Of a DNA stretch of 31,848 bases, positions 1 through 7,686 are shown piece by piece; the first letter of the stretch is position 1; every line of letters starts with the position of its first letter. A program made the translations under genes and the position numbers. A model generated the notes under the pieces. That model made no database searches, was not told the origin of the DNA, and saw only the letters and a program-made list of their open reading frames with translations. The DNA is from a virus, in the IMG/VR virus record IMGVR_UViG_3300047319_001248, positions 1 to 31,848 of that record, one strand, 5' to 3'.

Positions 1-576
1 TACTGTTAAATTCCCAACAGCTGAGGTTACGGCAAACGTGGTATTGGCCGTGACGCAAACAAGTGCAATGGAGTCCCATAGATTTGTTGAGGTCATTGAT
101 CCCGCCGAAGTCGTTGCTGTATTTCCAAGATGACATATTTGACCGGTGTTCATTTGTAATATCCACCCAGCAGCACCTTTACCTTGTACGGCAAATACAG
201 AACCCTCAGCTGCCGTTGCAGGAATGGTCACTGTTGTTTGCCCAGCATTTGATATGATGTATCCTTGGTTAACAGCAGCAGCTTGCGTTGTTCCTGATAC
301 ATCATTCCAAGTTAGAGAACCGACGCCAGTAGAGGCAATAGATATAGAACCAGAGCCTGAAGTAATCGTTATACCGGTTCCTTGGGTTAAAGTAGCACCC
401 GATGGATCACCTGCGGTGGTGCCTATAAGTATCTGGCCGGCTGTTAAAACAATAGGTGTTACGGCACTTGCGCCCTCACCTATTAAAACACCGTGAGCTG
501 TGGGTGATGCAACTCCTAGTCCTCCTTGTGTGGCGCTGAGAGGAAAGGGTGCATTTACTACATTATTTGTAGCCAT
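1..576 (-). CDS. Fibre-like virion protein, paralogue A (3' end cut by window edge)
   Basis: The reading frame starts at ATG 576-574 and stays open for 192 codons to base 1, so the stop lies outside. The last visible residues (AVGNLTV) align with the end of the neighbouring paralogue at 608-1258 (GVGNFTIV), so probably only one or two residues are missing. The N-terminal 80 residues are rich in Gly, Thr and Ser with short repeats (TQGGLGVASPTAHGVLIGEG), as in beta-helical or trimeric phage fibres. The C-terminal ~100 residues begin at WNDVSGTTQ and contain AVNQGY, IPATAAEGS, GWILQMNTGQ and CVTANTTFAV, all echoed in the next gene. It is the last visible gene of the late operon, 31 nt after paralogue B. 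Likely an appendage or receptor-binding protein; the exact role is unknown. Confidence 0.8.
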   Translation of the reverse strand, partial: MATNNVVNAPFPLSATQGGLGVASPTAHGVLIGEGASAVTPIVLTAGQILIGTTAGDPSGATLTQGTGITITSGSGSISIASTGVGSLTWNDVSGTTQAAAVNQGYIISNAGQTTVTIPATAAEGSVFAVQGKGAAGWILQMNTGQICHLGNTATTSAGSMTSTNLWDSIALVCVTANTTFAVTSAVGNLTV

Positions 577-607
577 ATTGTATCATCCTTGATAAAAGTC
601 CATTTTT

Positions 608-1258
608 TTAAACTATTGTAAAGTTACCTACACCGCCAATCACGTTAAATGTTGTATTTGCTGTCACACAAAGCAATTTTACATAGTCCCACTGATTGCT
701 TGATGAAAGAGTGCCAGTAGTAACTGTTGTGGCTAAATTTCCTATATGAATAATTTGTCCTGTAGCATAGTTAATAGTCCAGCCACCCGCTGATTTTCCG
801 GAAATCTCAATAATTGACCCTTCCGCGGCCGTAGCAGGAAGTGTGTATGTAACAAGAGAGGCACCATTATTAGTCACATAACCCTGATTAACTGCAAGCG
901 CCTGAGTACCTGAAGCTACATCATTCCAGGTTACAATCTGGCCAACTGTCGCAAGTGTGCCAGAAGTGGGAAATGTGACAGCTGTATTACCGGTTATTGT
1001 TCCTGTAAAAGTGAAAGCACCGGACATGGCAAAATTGCCGCCAATAGTTATTGTGCTTGTGCCGTTATTAACACCGGTACCACCATGAGCAGGGTTAATG
1101 ATTGCGCTAGATAAGGCAAACTGCGAAGCAAAATTAGTAAAAGTCATCGCGGCATCATTGCCGGCTCCATAGGGCGATTGTCCGAAATACATTAGATCCG
1201 TTCCGGCATTTGATGTAATCGGGTTCGCAATAAATACTTGATCTATATTCATGCTCAT
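608..1258 (-). CDS. Fibre-like virion protein, paralogue B (216 aa)
   Basis: The start ATG overlaps the upstream stop as ATGA (1255-1258), which suggests translational coupling. The first ~110 residues contain the phage-fibre style stretches AHGGTGVNNGTSTITIGG and FTGTITGNTAVTFPTSGTLA, typical of intertwined beta-helical shafts. The C-terminal ~100 residues (WNDVASGTQ, AVNQGY, LPATAAEGSIIEISGKSAGG, CVTANTTFNV) are homologous to the same part of the gene at 1-576, so the two arose by duplication with divergent N-termini. No catalytic motif is visible. Probably a tail or head fibre subunit made late; which appendage it builds cannot be told. Confidence 0.8.
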   Translation of the reverse strand: MSMNIDQVFIANPITSNAGTDLMYFGQSPYGAGNDAAMTFTNFASQFALSSAIINPAHGGTGVNNGTSTITIGGNFAMSGAFTFTGTITGNTAVTFPTSGTLATVGQIVTWNDVASGTQALAVNQGYVTNNGASLVTYTLPATAAEGSIIEISGKSAGGWTINYATGQIIHIGNLATTVTTGTLSSSNQWDYVKLLCVTANTTFNVIGGVGNFTIV

Positions 1259-1446
1259 AATAGTGTCAAATCCTGTCCGTTAAGTAACATAAAGTGGGTT
1301 CCATCCAACAATAGAAAATACCCCTCTTCAGGTGGCGGCGTTGGGTCAAATTCTGGTTGTATAACTTGTCCTGAAACGTTATCGGTGGCAATTCGCATCC
1401 ATTTGAATCTAAACCCATGTGAGTACGAATCAATTGGTAGACTCAT
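1255..1446 (-). CDS. Small hypothetical late protein (63 aa)
   Basis: I chose ATG 1446-1444, which overlaps the upstream stop codon by four bases (ATGA) and has GAGG about nine bases before it; a TTG further upstream would add eight residues but gives a longer overlap. The protein begins MSLPIDSYSHGFRFKWMRI and ends in a hydrophobic LLLDGTHFMLLNGQDLTLL segment. It sits in a four-gene chain (1-1805) whose members overlap or nearly abut, so it is probably made with the fibre proteins, perhaps as an assembly or connector factor. I do not recognise the family. Confidence 0.65.
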   Translation of the reverse strand: MSLPIDSYSHGFRFKWMRIATDNVSGQVIQPEFDPTPPPEEGYFLLLDGTHFMLLNGQDLTLL

Positions 1447-1805
1447 TGCGCAAGCCTCGATATAGCCCAAAGTTCAATGCCAACGTTTGCCGTGGTATTG
1501 GCTGTAATCATGCTGATGGTTGAACCTGCAAGCACGGTGCGTTGTCCCGGATTTAATGAATCTGTTGATGGGGCAAGTGTATTTCCAGCTGGTAAGGTCG
1601 CCGTTGTTGTAAAGTCAACCCATACATTTGCCCCGGGCTCTATACTGAATGCCGCAATCCATACTTCATAATTGGAAGGAACAGTGATAGAGGTTGCATT
1701 ACCATTGGTTAATTCTGCCGTATATTTATTTGTTGAATCTTTTGGAGCATATGCATTATAGCCCTGCTCATCTCTTCCAAAGACCAATTCGGTGCTTGCT
1801 GTCAT
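1443..1805 (-). CDS. Hypothetical structural protein (120 aa)
   Basis: Starts at ATG 1805-1803 with AAGGAA about nine bases upstream. The sequence is rich in Thr, Ala, Ser and Asn and predicted all-beta by eye (SITVPSNYEVWIAAF, VWVDFTTTATLPAGNT, STISMITANTTANVGIELWA), the profile of a small virion beta-sandwich. It lies between the large fibre/collar protein (1883-3919) and the two fibre paralogues and overlaps the next gene by four bases. A decoration, fibre-tip or fibre-connector role fits the place, but no family is recognised. Confidence 0.7.
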   Translation of the reverse strand: MTASTELVFGRDEQGYNAYAPKDSTNKYTAELTNGNATSITVPSNYEVWIAAFSIEPGANVWVDFTTTATLPAGNTLAPSTDSLNPGQRTVLAGSTISMITANTTANVGIELWAISRLAQ

Positions 1806-1882
1806 TTAAATATTTCCTTATATTTAAAAAATCTTTTTATTTCGATACATTTCGACATCATGTCTATAGCATCGACCTAAAT

Positions 1883-3919
1883 CTAAAGCTTAATGAACAT
1901 ATTATAAAATGCACCGGGCTGTGAAACATTAAATGGAATACTGCTTCCGCTAGTATCAGTTATTGCATTTGCAGCGCCAGTCATTCCATCGCTTTGAGCT
2001 GCAGGAAAACTAACCCCAGGAACACTATATGTTGTAAAAGTATGAGTATGTCCAGCTAGCTCAGGTATCAATTGAGTATGAGCATATTCTCCAGTTATCA
2101 TGCCGCTTAAGGAAAGAATTATGGTTTGAGTTCCAGTTCCAGCGCTTGAAAATGCAATCAAATTGGTAGAACTTCCGCCTGTTGAAAATGCTCCACTTGA
2201 AGACATTGAGTTAGCGAAAGATGTAGTTACATAAAATTGCGTATTTGAAATCATTGTAGAAACATAATAAATTGTATTTATACTGAGATTTCCTGGAAGA
2301 CCACCACCACTATTCGTCACATAAAATGGCATCCCATTATAGACATTCATGGGATTAGCTGCCGTTATAAGGAGTTTAGCTCCAGTACCACTTGAAGCCG
2401 CAAATGTTGTTTTATTTGGGCTTAGTAATGCTGCAAAAGGAACATTACCTAGCATTACCCTTCCTAGCATCGATGTTAATGAAATAGCTTTATTTGCATT
2501 CCAATCGGAGATTGCACTGGTACCATAATTGGTGGGGGCTCCAGCGCTTGTGAAAATTGTAACAATTGGATTTGAATTAGCGCCTGTATCAAATAATTTA
2601 AATGAGTTCCAAATTAAATTAAACAATGGCCATGCATCAATGCTTGCTCGCGTTGATCCATTTGATAATGAGTTTCCTATAAGACCATTATTCATTGGAA
2701 CCCATCCAAAATAATAAAAACTATTTAGACTTGTTCTTACGTCGCCTGTTCTTGGGCTATTAATAATAGCGTCTACTTGATCGTAGGTTTGAAAATCATT
2801 TACAGGAACTAGTTCATTTTCAGTTAAATAGATGCTTGGTTTTGTGAAATTAATGCTGCAACCTGCCGAAGCATTTAATGGCATTTGCACCTGTAGATAA
2901 AGGCCATCATCAGCGCCATTCCCCAGAATTAGCCCAGAAGTTGATGGAAATATGCCACTTGCTGTGTAGGTGGTCCAAGTATTATTCAAAGTAATTGTTT
3001 TTAATGCAGGCCCTACGGCAACAGGCGTTCCCCCTGTTCCTGTATCTTGTAGGATATATATGCTAATAACATTGCCGCCGCCCGTTATAATACCGGATGA
3101 AGGGTCATTTTGCGCCTGAATGGATAAGCTAAATGATACATTTGCTAAAGTGTTTACATGTAATGATATTGGAAATTGATAGCATTTTTGAGTTTCACCA
3201 GAACCACCGGGCGATTGAGTTTGATGATTAATATAATACTCAGGAACAATGTTTCCATTAATTGGCTGTGAAGTGGATAGAGGAAAAGGGGTAAATGTTA
3301 CCTTATCTGTCGCAGTTAAATTGTTTTTAATAAACTGTATGTCAGGCATTCTAAAGCCATCGTGTTGGCTTGGGGCTACAATTGTACTATATGCAGGGCC
3401 ACTAGCTGGAACTGACATGTTATTTGAAACGCCATAAGTAAATATTGTATATGGCGTAATAGTTGTAGTATTTGGAGCGATATTTCTCCAAAATCCACTG
3501 TTAATCACAAGATTATTAAAGGTAGTAGTGCCGCTGTTGCTCCCGCCTCCAGAGCCTTCAAATGGGAAATTAGCCCGGGTGATTTGATTGGTTTGTGCAT
3601 GATTTACTATGGTGATGTAATAAGGGTCTGGTGTATTTTCATCCGTTTCTGACCATGGATAGAAAAATGGGATAGTATCAACGCCGTTAATATCACATAT
3701 GGTTCCTGCAGCACTTAATGTTAGCGGATTAGGTAGTGTAATGTAGGTATAATTTCCAGGTGTTCCAGACTGATAATACCAATTTTTTAGAGTCGTTCTA
3801 CTGTTGTCATGATAACAAGTGACAGTTCCTGCAGACATAGGCGTACCGTCTTTATCTACAAAACTATCTTGTAGAATTGCTGCTGCTACTAACTTATTTA
3901 CATTCCCTGTAAATGGCAT
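1883..3919 (-). CDS. Large tail fibre/spike protein with collar-like C-terminus (678 aa)
   Basis: Starts at ATG 3919-3917 behind AAAGGA. The N-terminal ~110 residues (MPFTGNVNKLVAAAILQDSF, FVDKDGTPMSAGTVTCYHDN) resemble the virion-binding head domains seen at the start of podovirus fibres. The middle ~450 residues are Thr/Ser/Asn/Gly-rich and beta-type. The C-terminus has AELAGHTHTF-like spacing (PELAGHTHTFTTYSVPG) and ends NVSQPGAFYNMFIKL, matching the general form of phage tail-collar or microcystin-dependent-protein ends, where an HTH-containing loop and a final aromatic-N-x-x-IKL strand recur. It follows the ejection genes, the place where P22 carries its tailspike. The receptor-binding role is inferred; no endoglycosidase motif was recognised. 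Confidence 0.8.
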   Translation of the reverse strand: MPFTGNVNKLVAAAILQDSFVDKDGTPMSAGTVTCYHDNSRTTLKNWYYQSGTPGNYTYITLPNPLTLSAAGTICDINGVDTIPFFYPWSETDENTPDPYYITIVNHAQTNQITRANFPFEGSGGGSNSGTTTFNNLVINSGFWRNIAPNTTTITPYTIFTYGVSNNMSVPASGPAYSTIVAPSQHDGFRMPDIQFIKNNLTATDKVTFTPFPLSTSQPINGNIVPEYYINHQTQSPGGSGETQKCYQFPISLHVNTLANVSFSLSIQAQNDPSSGIITGGGNVISIYILQDTGTGGTPVAVGPALKTITLNNTWTTYTASGIFPSTSGLILGNGADDGLYLQVQMPLNASAGCSINFTKPSIYLTENELVPVNDFQTYDQVDAIINSPRTGDVRTSLNSFYYFGWVPMNNGLIGNSLSNGSTRASIDAWPLFNLIWNSFKLFDTGANSNPIVTIFTSAGAPTNYGTSAISDWNANKAISLTSMLGRVMLGNVPFAALLSPNKTTFAASSGTGAKLLITAANPMNVYNGMPFYVTNSGGGLPGNLSINTIYYVSTMISNTQFYVTTSFANSMSSSGAFSTGGSSTNLIAFSSAGTGTQTIILSLSGMITGEYAHTQLIPELAGHTHTFTTYSVPGVSFPAAQSDGMTGAANAITDTSGSSIPFNVSQPGAFYNMFIKL

Positions 3920-4027
3920 GATAATCCTTTATCATTTAATTTATCTATTTTACATCTTGTATTAAAGACTTTCCAAATTAATTTAATAATGAACCATTAT
4001 TTCAGCCAGATTTGGATAAAAATTACG

Positions 4028-4096
4028 TTAATCGTCCGAAACCATAGTAATTATAACGGCTATAAAAACAATAAACATAAAGCCACTAGGAAGCAT
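4028..4096 (-). CDS. Possible 22-residue single-pass membrane peptide
   Basis: In the 237-base gap between the ejection gene and the fibre gene there is a short frame from ATG 4096 with AAGG about 12 bases upstream. It encodes MLPSGFMFIVFIAVIITMV followed by SDD and a stop: one hydrophobic segment with an acidic tail. Small membrane peptides occur in phage late operons, but at this length chance is a real alternative. Apart from this frame the gap 3,920-4,156 is AT-rich and shows nothing else I can support. Confidence 0.3.
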   Translation of the reverse strand: MLPSGFMFIVFIAVIITMVSDD

Positions 4097-4156
4097 TGTA
4101 TTTTACCTTAATATAAAAATGCTCATATTATCAACAAATGAATAGTAAATAAACAC

Positions 4157-5413
4157 TTATTTTAATCCGAGCATCTTACTAATAGTATAAGGCAAAAATC
4201 CTGCGGCCACAGTGCTGGCTCCTAATGCCGCTCCTTGAGCCAATTTGTTCTTTTTCAATTTATTATATTTTTCACGCCGCAATAATTCAGGATGTTTATT
4301 CCCTGATTGAGCCAAAAATTCTTCTTCTTGAAGTAATTTATCTGCAAATTCTTTTGGTCTCAATGTCTGGACTGCCCTCTTGTTTTTGCCAAGTAATGCA
4401 TTAATTGCCTGGCTATCTAAATATGGAGCGGCTTCTTTGGCGTAATCAACTCGACTTTGTTGATAGGCTTGTCCATGTTCTTTCGCACCTGATTTCTCAA
4501 AGCTTTCTGATATCTTTTTTAAAATCCTATTTTTTAGCTTTAACGCCTCGTCATACACATCAGCCTCAAGACTTCCTTCTTTAGATCGGGAATATTTATT
4601 TACAATTTTATTTAAATCACTTTGTGCTTTGTGAGCATTAGTTAAAGTTGGATTGTCATTAAACTTCTCAAGCCCATAAGCAAGCTTTCCTTCCCCAGCC
4701 TTTTTTAAAAGGTCAATTTTTCCTCTTTCGGCTTTTAAGAAATCATTAGCCCCAGCTTCTTCACCAGCTTGAAGATGACCTGTAAATCTTTCATTAAAAT
4801 GTTGCCCCAATCGAGAAACTTCATTGCTTATTTGTTTTGCTATATCTTTTGAACTCATACTTTTTGCAAAATTAATAGCAGAAGGTATGGCATGACCTAG
4901 AGTTCCTAAAGCGCCTCCAAGTTTAGCGCCAAGCATTCTATTTTCTTCATTGCCAAGCGCCCCTTCCACGGCTCCTCCTGCGGATCCAGCTAGAAGTCTT
5001 CCTATAAGAGGAAGACTTTGTCCGCCTTTCAAGGCCTGATATCCTTTATTTGCTAACTGTGCCGATTTCATCCCTGCGCCACCGGGTAGTGCAAACCCAG
5101 CCGTAAATTGTCCAAGATTTTGACCTATATTCTCGCCCAATGATCCAGGGTGCTCATTAATTAAATGAGGATGTGGCACATGTGGAATTTGATGACCAGA
5201 CAAATATTCGGCTATCGATATTGGTGCATTAATGGCTGAGGCTCCTAAATCACCAGCAGCTTGACCCATGCCATGTAATGCACCGCCTGCATAATTTAAA
5301 TAACCCTTTCCAAGAGATTTAAAAAATCCAGGCTCTTCTTGTTTAGATGCAGCATTATTAGATGAAACAATTTTCTCAAGCTCTTCATCTGAATATTTTG
5401 AAAAATCAGTCAT
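4157..5413 (-). CDS. DNA ejection protein, gp16-like by position (418 aa)
   Basis: Starts at ATG 5413; its ribosome site AGAGGAT lies in the last codons of the upstream gene, one base before this start. The N-terminus is acidic (TDFSKYSDEELEKIVSS), followed by long Gly/Ala-rich stretches (residues ~30-180: GALHGMGQAAGDLGASAINA, LLAGSAGGAVEGALG, LGGALGTLGHA) that could enter membranes, then a highly charged helical region (~200-390) and a final hydrophobic GAALGASTVAAGFLPY segment. This layout, and the place as third gene after gp7- and gp20-like proteins, match P22 gp16, which is ejected into the host and helps DNA cross the envelope. P22 gp16 is longer (609 aa). Assignment rests on order and composition rather than a motif. 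Confidence 0.65.
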   Translation of the reverse strand: MTDFSKYSDEELEKIVSSNNAASKQEEPGFFKSLGKGYLNYAGGALHGMGQAAGDLGASAINAPISIAEYLSGHQIPHVPHPHLINEHPGSLGENIGQNLGQFTAGFALPGGAGMKSAQLANKGYQALKGGQSLPLIGRLLAGSAGGAVEGALGNEENRMLGAKLGGALGTLGHAIPSAINFAKSMSSKDIAKQISNEVSRLGQHFNERFTGHLQAGEEAGANDFLKAERGKIDLLKKAGEGKLAYGLEKFNDNPTLTNAHKAQSDLNKIVNKYSRSKEGSLEADVYDEALKLKNRILKKISESFEKSGAKEHGQAYQQSRVDYAKEAAPYLDSQAINALLGKNKRAVQTLRPKEFADKLLQEEEFLAQSGNKHPELLRREKYNKLKKNKLAQGAALGASTVAAGFLPYTISKMLGLK

Positions 5414-5414
5414 T

Positions 5415-6662
5415 TTATCCTCTTGAAGCCTTTCTTCGTTCTAGTTCTGCTTTCGCCTCTTCAATTGTAATTGTTGGGGATGAGGCAGGATGCAATATTG
5501 TATGGACTTCTTTTTTAATGGATTCTGGATCAATTTCTTTATTAACTGCTATTCTTGCTTTCAAGGCTGACATATTAAAATCACGCATTAAATCGGCCTC
5601 TAATTCTGCACGCTTAGTCATCATAGTTGTAAGATAAGTTAAAGCTTCGGATTTACCTTTCATGACGCTTAAGCTATCTCCAACGCCAGGTTTTGTTTCA
5701 TTGAGTAAAGCTTGTTCTCCAATCCTAAACTGACCCTTGAAGTCACCTGCAGCATCAGCAATGATTTTTCCCATATTAGTCTTTACTCGACCAATCATTT
5801 CTTGTTGCTCTTTAGTTCCAAATTTTTCAAACCAACCTATTTCATGTTTTCCTAATATAGGATTTTGCCTTAATGCTTCGAATTCTTTACTTCCTAAATC
5901 TTTATTTAATTCACCAAATGTATCTAATTTTTGATATCCTGCTAATGCTTTGTCTTCCAGAGCTGAAATTTTCTTAGCATCTTCTACAGCAAGTTGTTTG
6001 CCTCGCGCGCTTAATCCAGAAACACCAGTATCTATGTTCCCAAAAGGAGTAACTGCCATAAATTTACCATTGGCATTAACTATTTGAGGATGTCCGAGAC
6101 CCAATAGCTGCATAGCTGATGCTATTTGAGGGTAATTTAAACCTGAACTTGGAGCAGATTGATTGGATTGGTCGCCCTGTTGTGCAAACGGAGATTGACC
6201 TTGTTGCAATTGTTGATTTTGTTCAGGCGCTCGCGGCATACCTTGACCTTGAAACATTTGCATTGGATTTTGTTGTCCATTTGACTGATTTTGACCACCT
6301 CCAAGTAATTGCTGCAACATCTGATTCTTTAATGTCTTAGATTGGGATTCGGAAATTAGGGCCTTCATTTTATCTGGCAACCACTGATTTTCTATATGAG
6401 CGCCTTTTGTTTGCTCACCTAATAAACCTGTTCTAGCTCCCGCTTCTCCAGTCTGAGCGCTCCGAAGACCTATTTCAGATTCCATATTAGGCCCATAATA
6501 TTGATTAAACAATTTAGACTTTTGAAGCGCTTGTTCTAAATTAGGGCGCAGGAACTGAGATTGAGTTCCTTGATTATAGCCTTCCAATACCTTGCCAATA
6601 ATATCAGGAAATGATAATTTCTGAGGCTGGATGGCTGCATAATTAAATAATGGGAATGTCAT
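5415..6662 (-). CDS. DNA ejection protein, gp20-like (415 aa)
   Basis: I place the start at ATG 6662-6660, which shares a base with the stop of the preceding gene (TAATG); an upstream in-frame start would give 15 more residues but a 46-base overlap. Residues ~110-175 are a low-complexity Gln/Asn/Pro/Gly stretch (LLGGGQNQSNGQQNPMQMFQ, PEQNQQLQQGQ). The C-terminal half is helical and charged and ends EEAKAELERRKASRG. P22 gp20 (471 aa) is likewise a helical, Gln-rich protein that leaves the virion with the DNA. The neighbours (gp7-like before, gp16-like after) support this. No enzymatic motif is seen. Confidence 0.65.
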   Translation of the reverse strand: MTFPLFNYAAIQPQKLSFPDIIGKVLEGYNQGTQSQFLRPNLEQALQKSKLFNQYYGPNMESEIGLRSAQTGEAGARTGLLGEQTKGAHIENQWLPDKMKALISESQSKTLKNQMLQQLLGGGQNQSNGQQNPMQMFQGQGMPRAPEQNQQLQQGQSPFAQQGDQSNQSAPSSGLNYPQIASAMQLLGLGHPQIVNANGKFMAVTPFGNIDTGVSGLSARGKQLAVEDAKKISALEDKALAGYQKLDTFGELNKDLGSKEFEALRQNPILGKHEIGWFEKFGTKEQQEMIGRVKTNMGKIIADAAGDFKGQFRIGEQALLNETKPGVGDSLSVMKGKSEALTYLTTMMTKRAELEADLMRDFNMSALKARIAVNKEIDPESIKKEVHTILHPASSPTITIEEAKAELERRKASRG

Positions 6663-7297
6663 TAATATCCCCTTCCATTTCCTGAAATATCGCCAAACAT
6701 ATGCCATGGATTAAAGCTTGCAAATGCTCCTAAGCCCTTACCAACAGAACCTAATGTATCCAAGAAATTAAACTTGTTTTGATTTTGTTGTTGTTGACCG
6801 TTGAAGGCTAAGTTTCCTTGTTGCTGTAGGACATGGGAAATCTGATCCATCAAACTTTGACCAGCTTGCTGACCCATTCCAGCCATGCCTTGCTGACCCG
6901 TTAAACCGGCTCCATACATTCCCATGGCATTTTGCATGTAGTTATTGTAATCCTGGTTAGCAAGCCCTGTAGCGTTTTGCTGAGCTTGAAATTCATGCTG
7001 CGGAGTTCCTGTCATGCCACCCGCTGCAGCTGCATTATTACCAGAGGCCAGTGCTTGTTCCAGGGCAAATTTAAAACCAGGAGACTGATGATAGGATTCA
7101 CCAATCTTATTAGCCATACCACCTGGGTTGCTCAGAAGCTTTGAATATTGATCTTGCAAATTTGGTAGGGCACCTGTGCCAGCTTGAAAATAGGGCTGCA
7201 TATACTGGCTTGATTGGCCTGGTATTTGATTAACATAGGGCATTGCTGCATCGGCCGGATTTTTACCGCCGCTAAATAATTCACTTAACCAACTCAT
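6662..7297 (-). CDS. DNA ejection protein, gp7-like (211 aa)
   Basis: Starts at ATG 7297 behind AAGGATG. The N-terminus MSWLSELFSGGKNPADAAMP followed by a Tyr/Gln/Pro segment (YVNQIPGQSSQYMQPYFQAG), then helical Ala/Gly/Gln-rich sequence (GNNAAAAGGMTGTPQHEFQA, GMAGMGQQAGQS) and a poly-Gln patch, is typical of the smallest podovirus ejection protein; P22 gp7 is 229 aa. It abuts the gp20-like gene with a one-base overlap, so the two are probably made in a fixed ratio. P22 gp7 is cleaved near its N-terminus; whether this one is processed cannot be seen. Confidence 0.7.
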   Translation of the reverse strand: MSWLSELFSGGKNPADAAMPYVNQIPGQSSQYMQPYFQAGTGALPNLQDQYSKLLSNPGGMANKIGESYHQSPGFKFALEQALASGNNAAAAGGMTGTPQHEFQAQQNATGLANQDYNNYMQNAMGMYGAGLTGQQGMAGMGQQAGQSLMDQISHVLQQQGNLAFNGQQQQNQNKFNFLDTLGSVGKGLGAFASFNPWHMFGDISGNGRGY

Positions 7298-7311
7298 GAT
7301 TCATCCTTAAA

Positions 7312-7686
7312 TCATACGTACATAAAAGTTCGCCACATCGCCGTAACAATATTGGGTGGTGTGGCTCCATCATACGTTATTACAAACTGCTTAGAAACCC
7401 TATTATCTGTGTCAAAAACAGCCTGACCGCTTATATCTTGCAAATTATCTGGCAAAGGCACACCAATAAATGACGTATATCTGGATTGTATTAACGCAAT
7501 ATCAGCAGCACTCAAGTTCGGGAACAAAATGCCCTCATTTGAAAAATTCCTTTGTAACGCTTGAAACAATGAGGCAAACCCTAGGCTCCATAAAAACGAG
7601 AAGTTCCCATCGGAAGTGACTGCAGGTATTTCCCTGGGTAAATCAGGAAATAAGGATTGTGGATTATTTGGAGTAGAGCCCATCAT
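7312..7686 (-). CDS. Hypothetical virion protein in the gp14 position (124 aa)
   Basis: Starts at one of two adjacent ATGs (7686 or 7683); the first overlaps the gp10-like stop as ATGA. The protein contains NNPQSLFPDLPREIPAVTSD, a central helix (LGFASLFQALQRNFSNEG), and NLSAADIALIQSRYTSF, ending FVITYDGATPPNIVTAMWRT plus four residues. In P22 the gene between the tail-hub genes and gp7 is gp14 (135 aa), which assists the ejection proteins; length and position fit. I cannot see sequence evidence for homology, so this is a positional analogy. Confidence 0.65.
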   Translation of the reverse strand: MMGSTPNNPQSLFPDLPREIPAVTSDGNFSFLWSLGFASLFQALQRNFSNEGILFPNLSAADIALIQSRYTSFIGVPLPDNLQDISGQAVFDTDNRVSKQFVITYDGATPPNIVTAMWRTFMYV

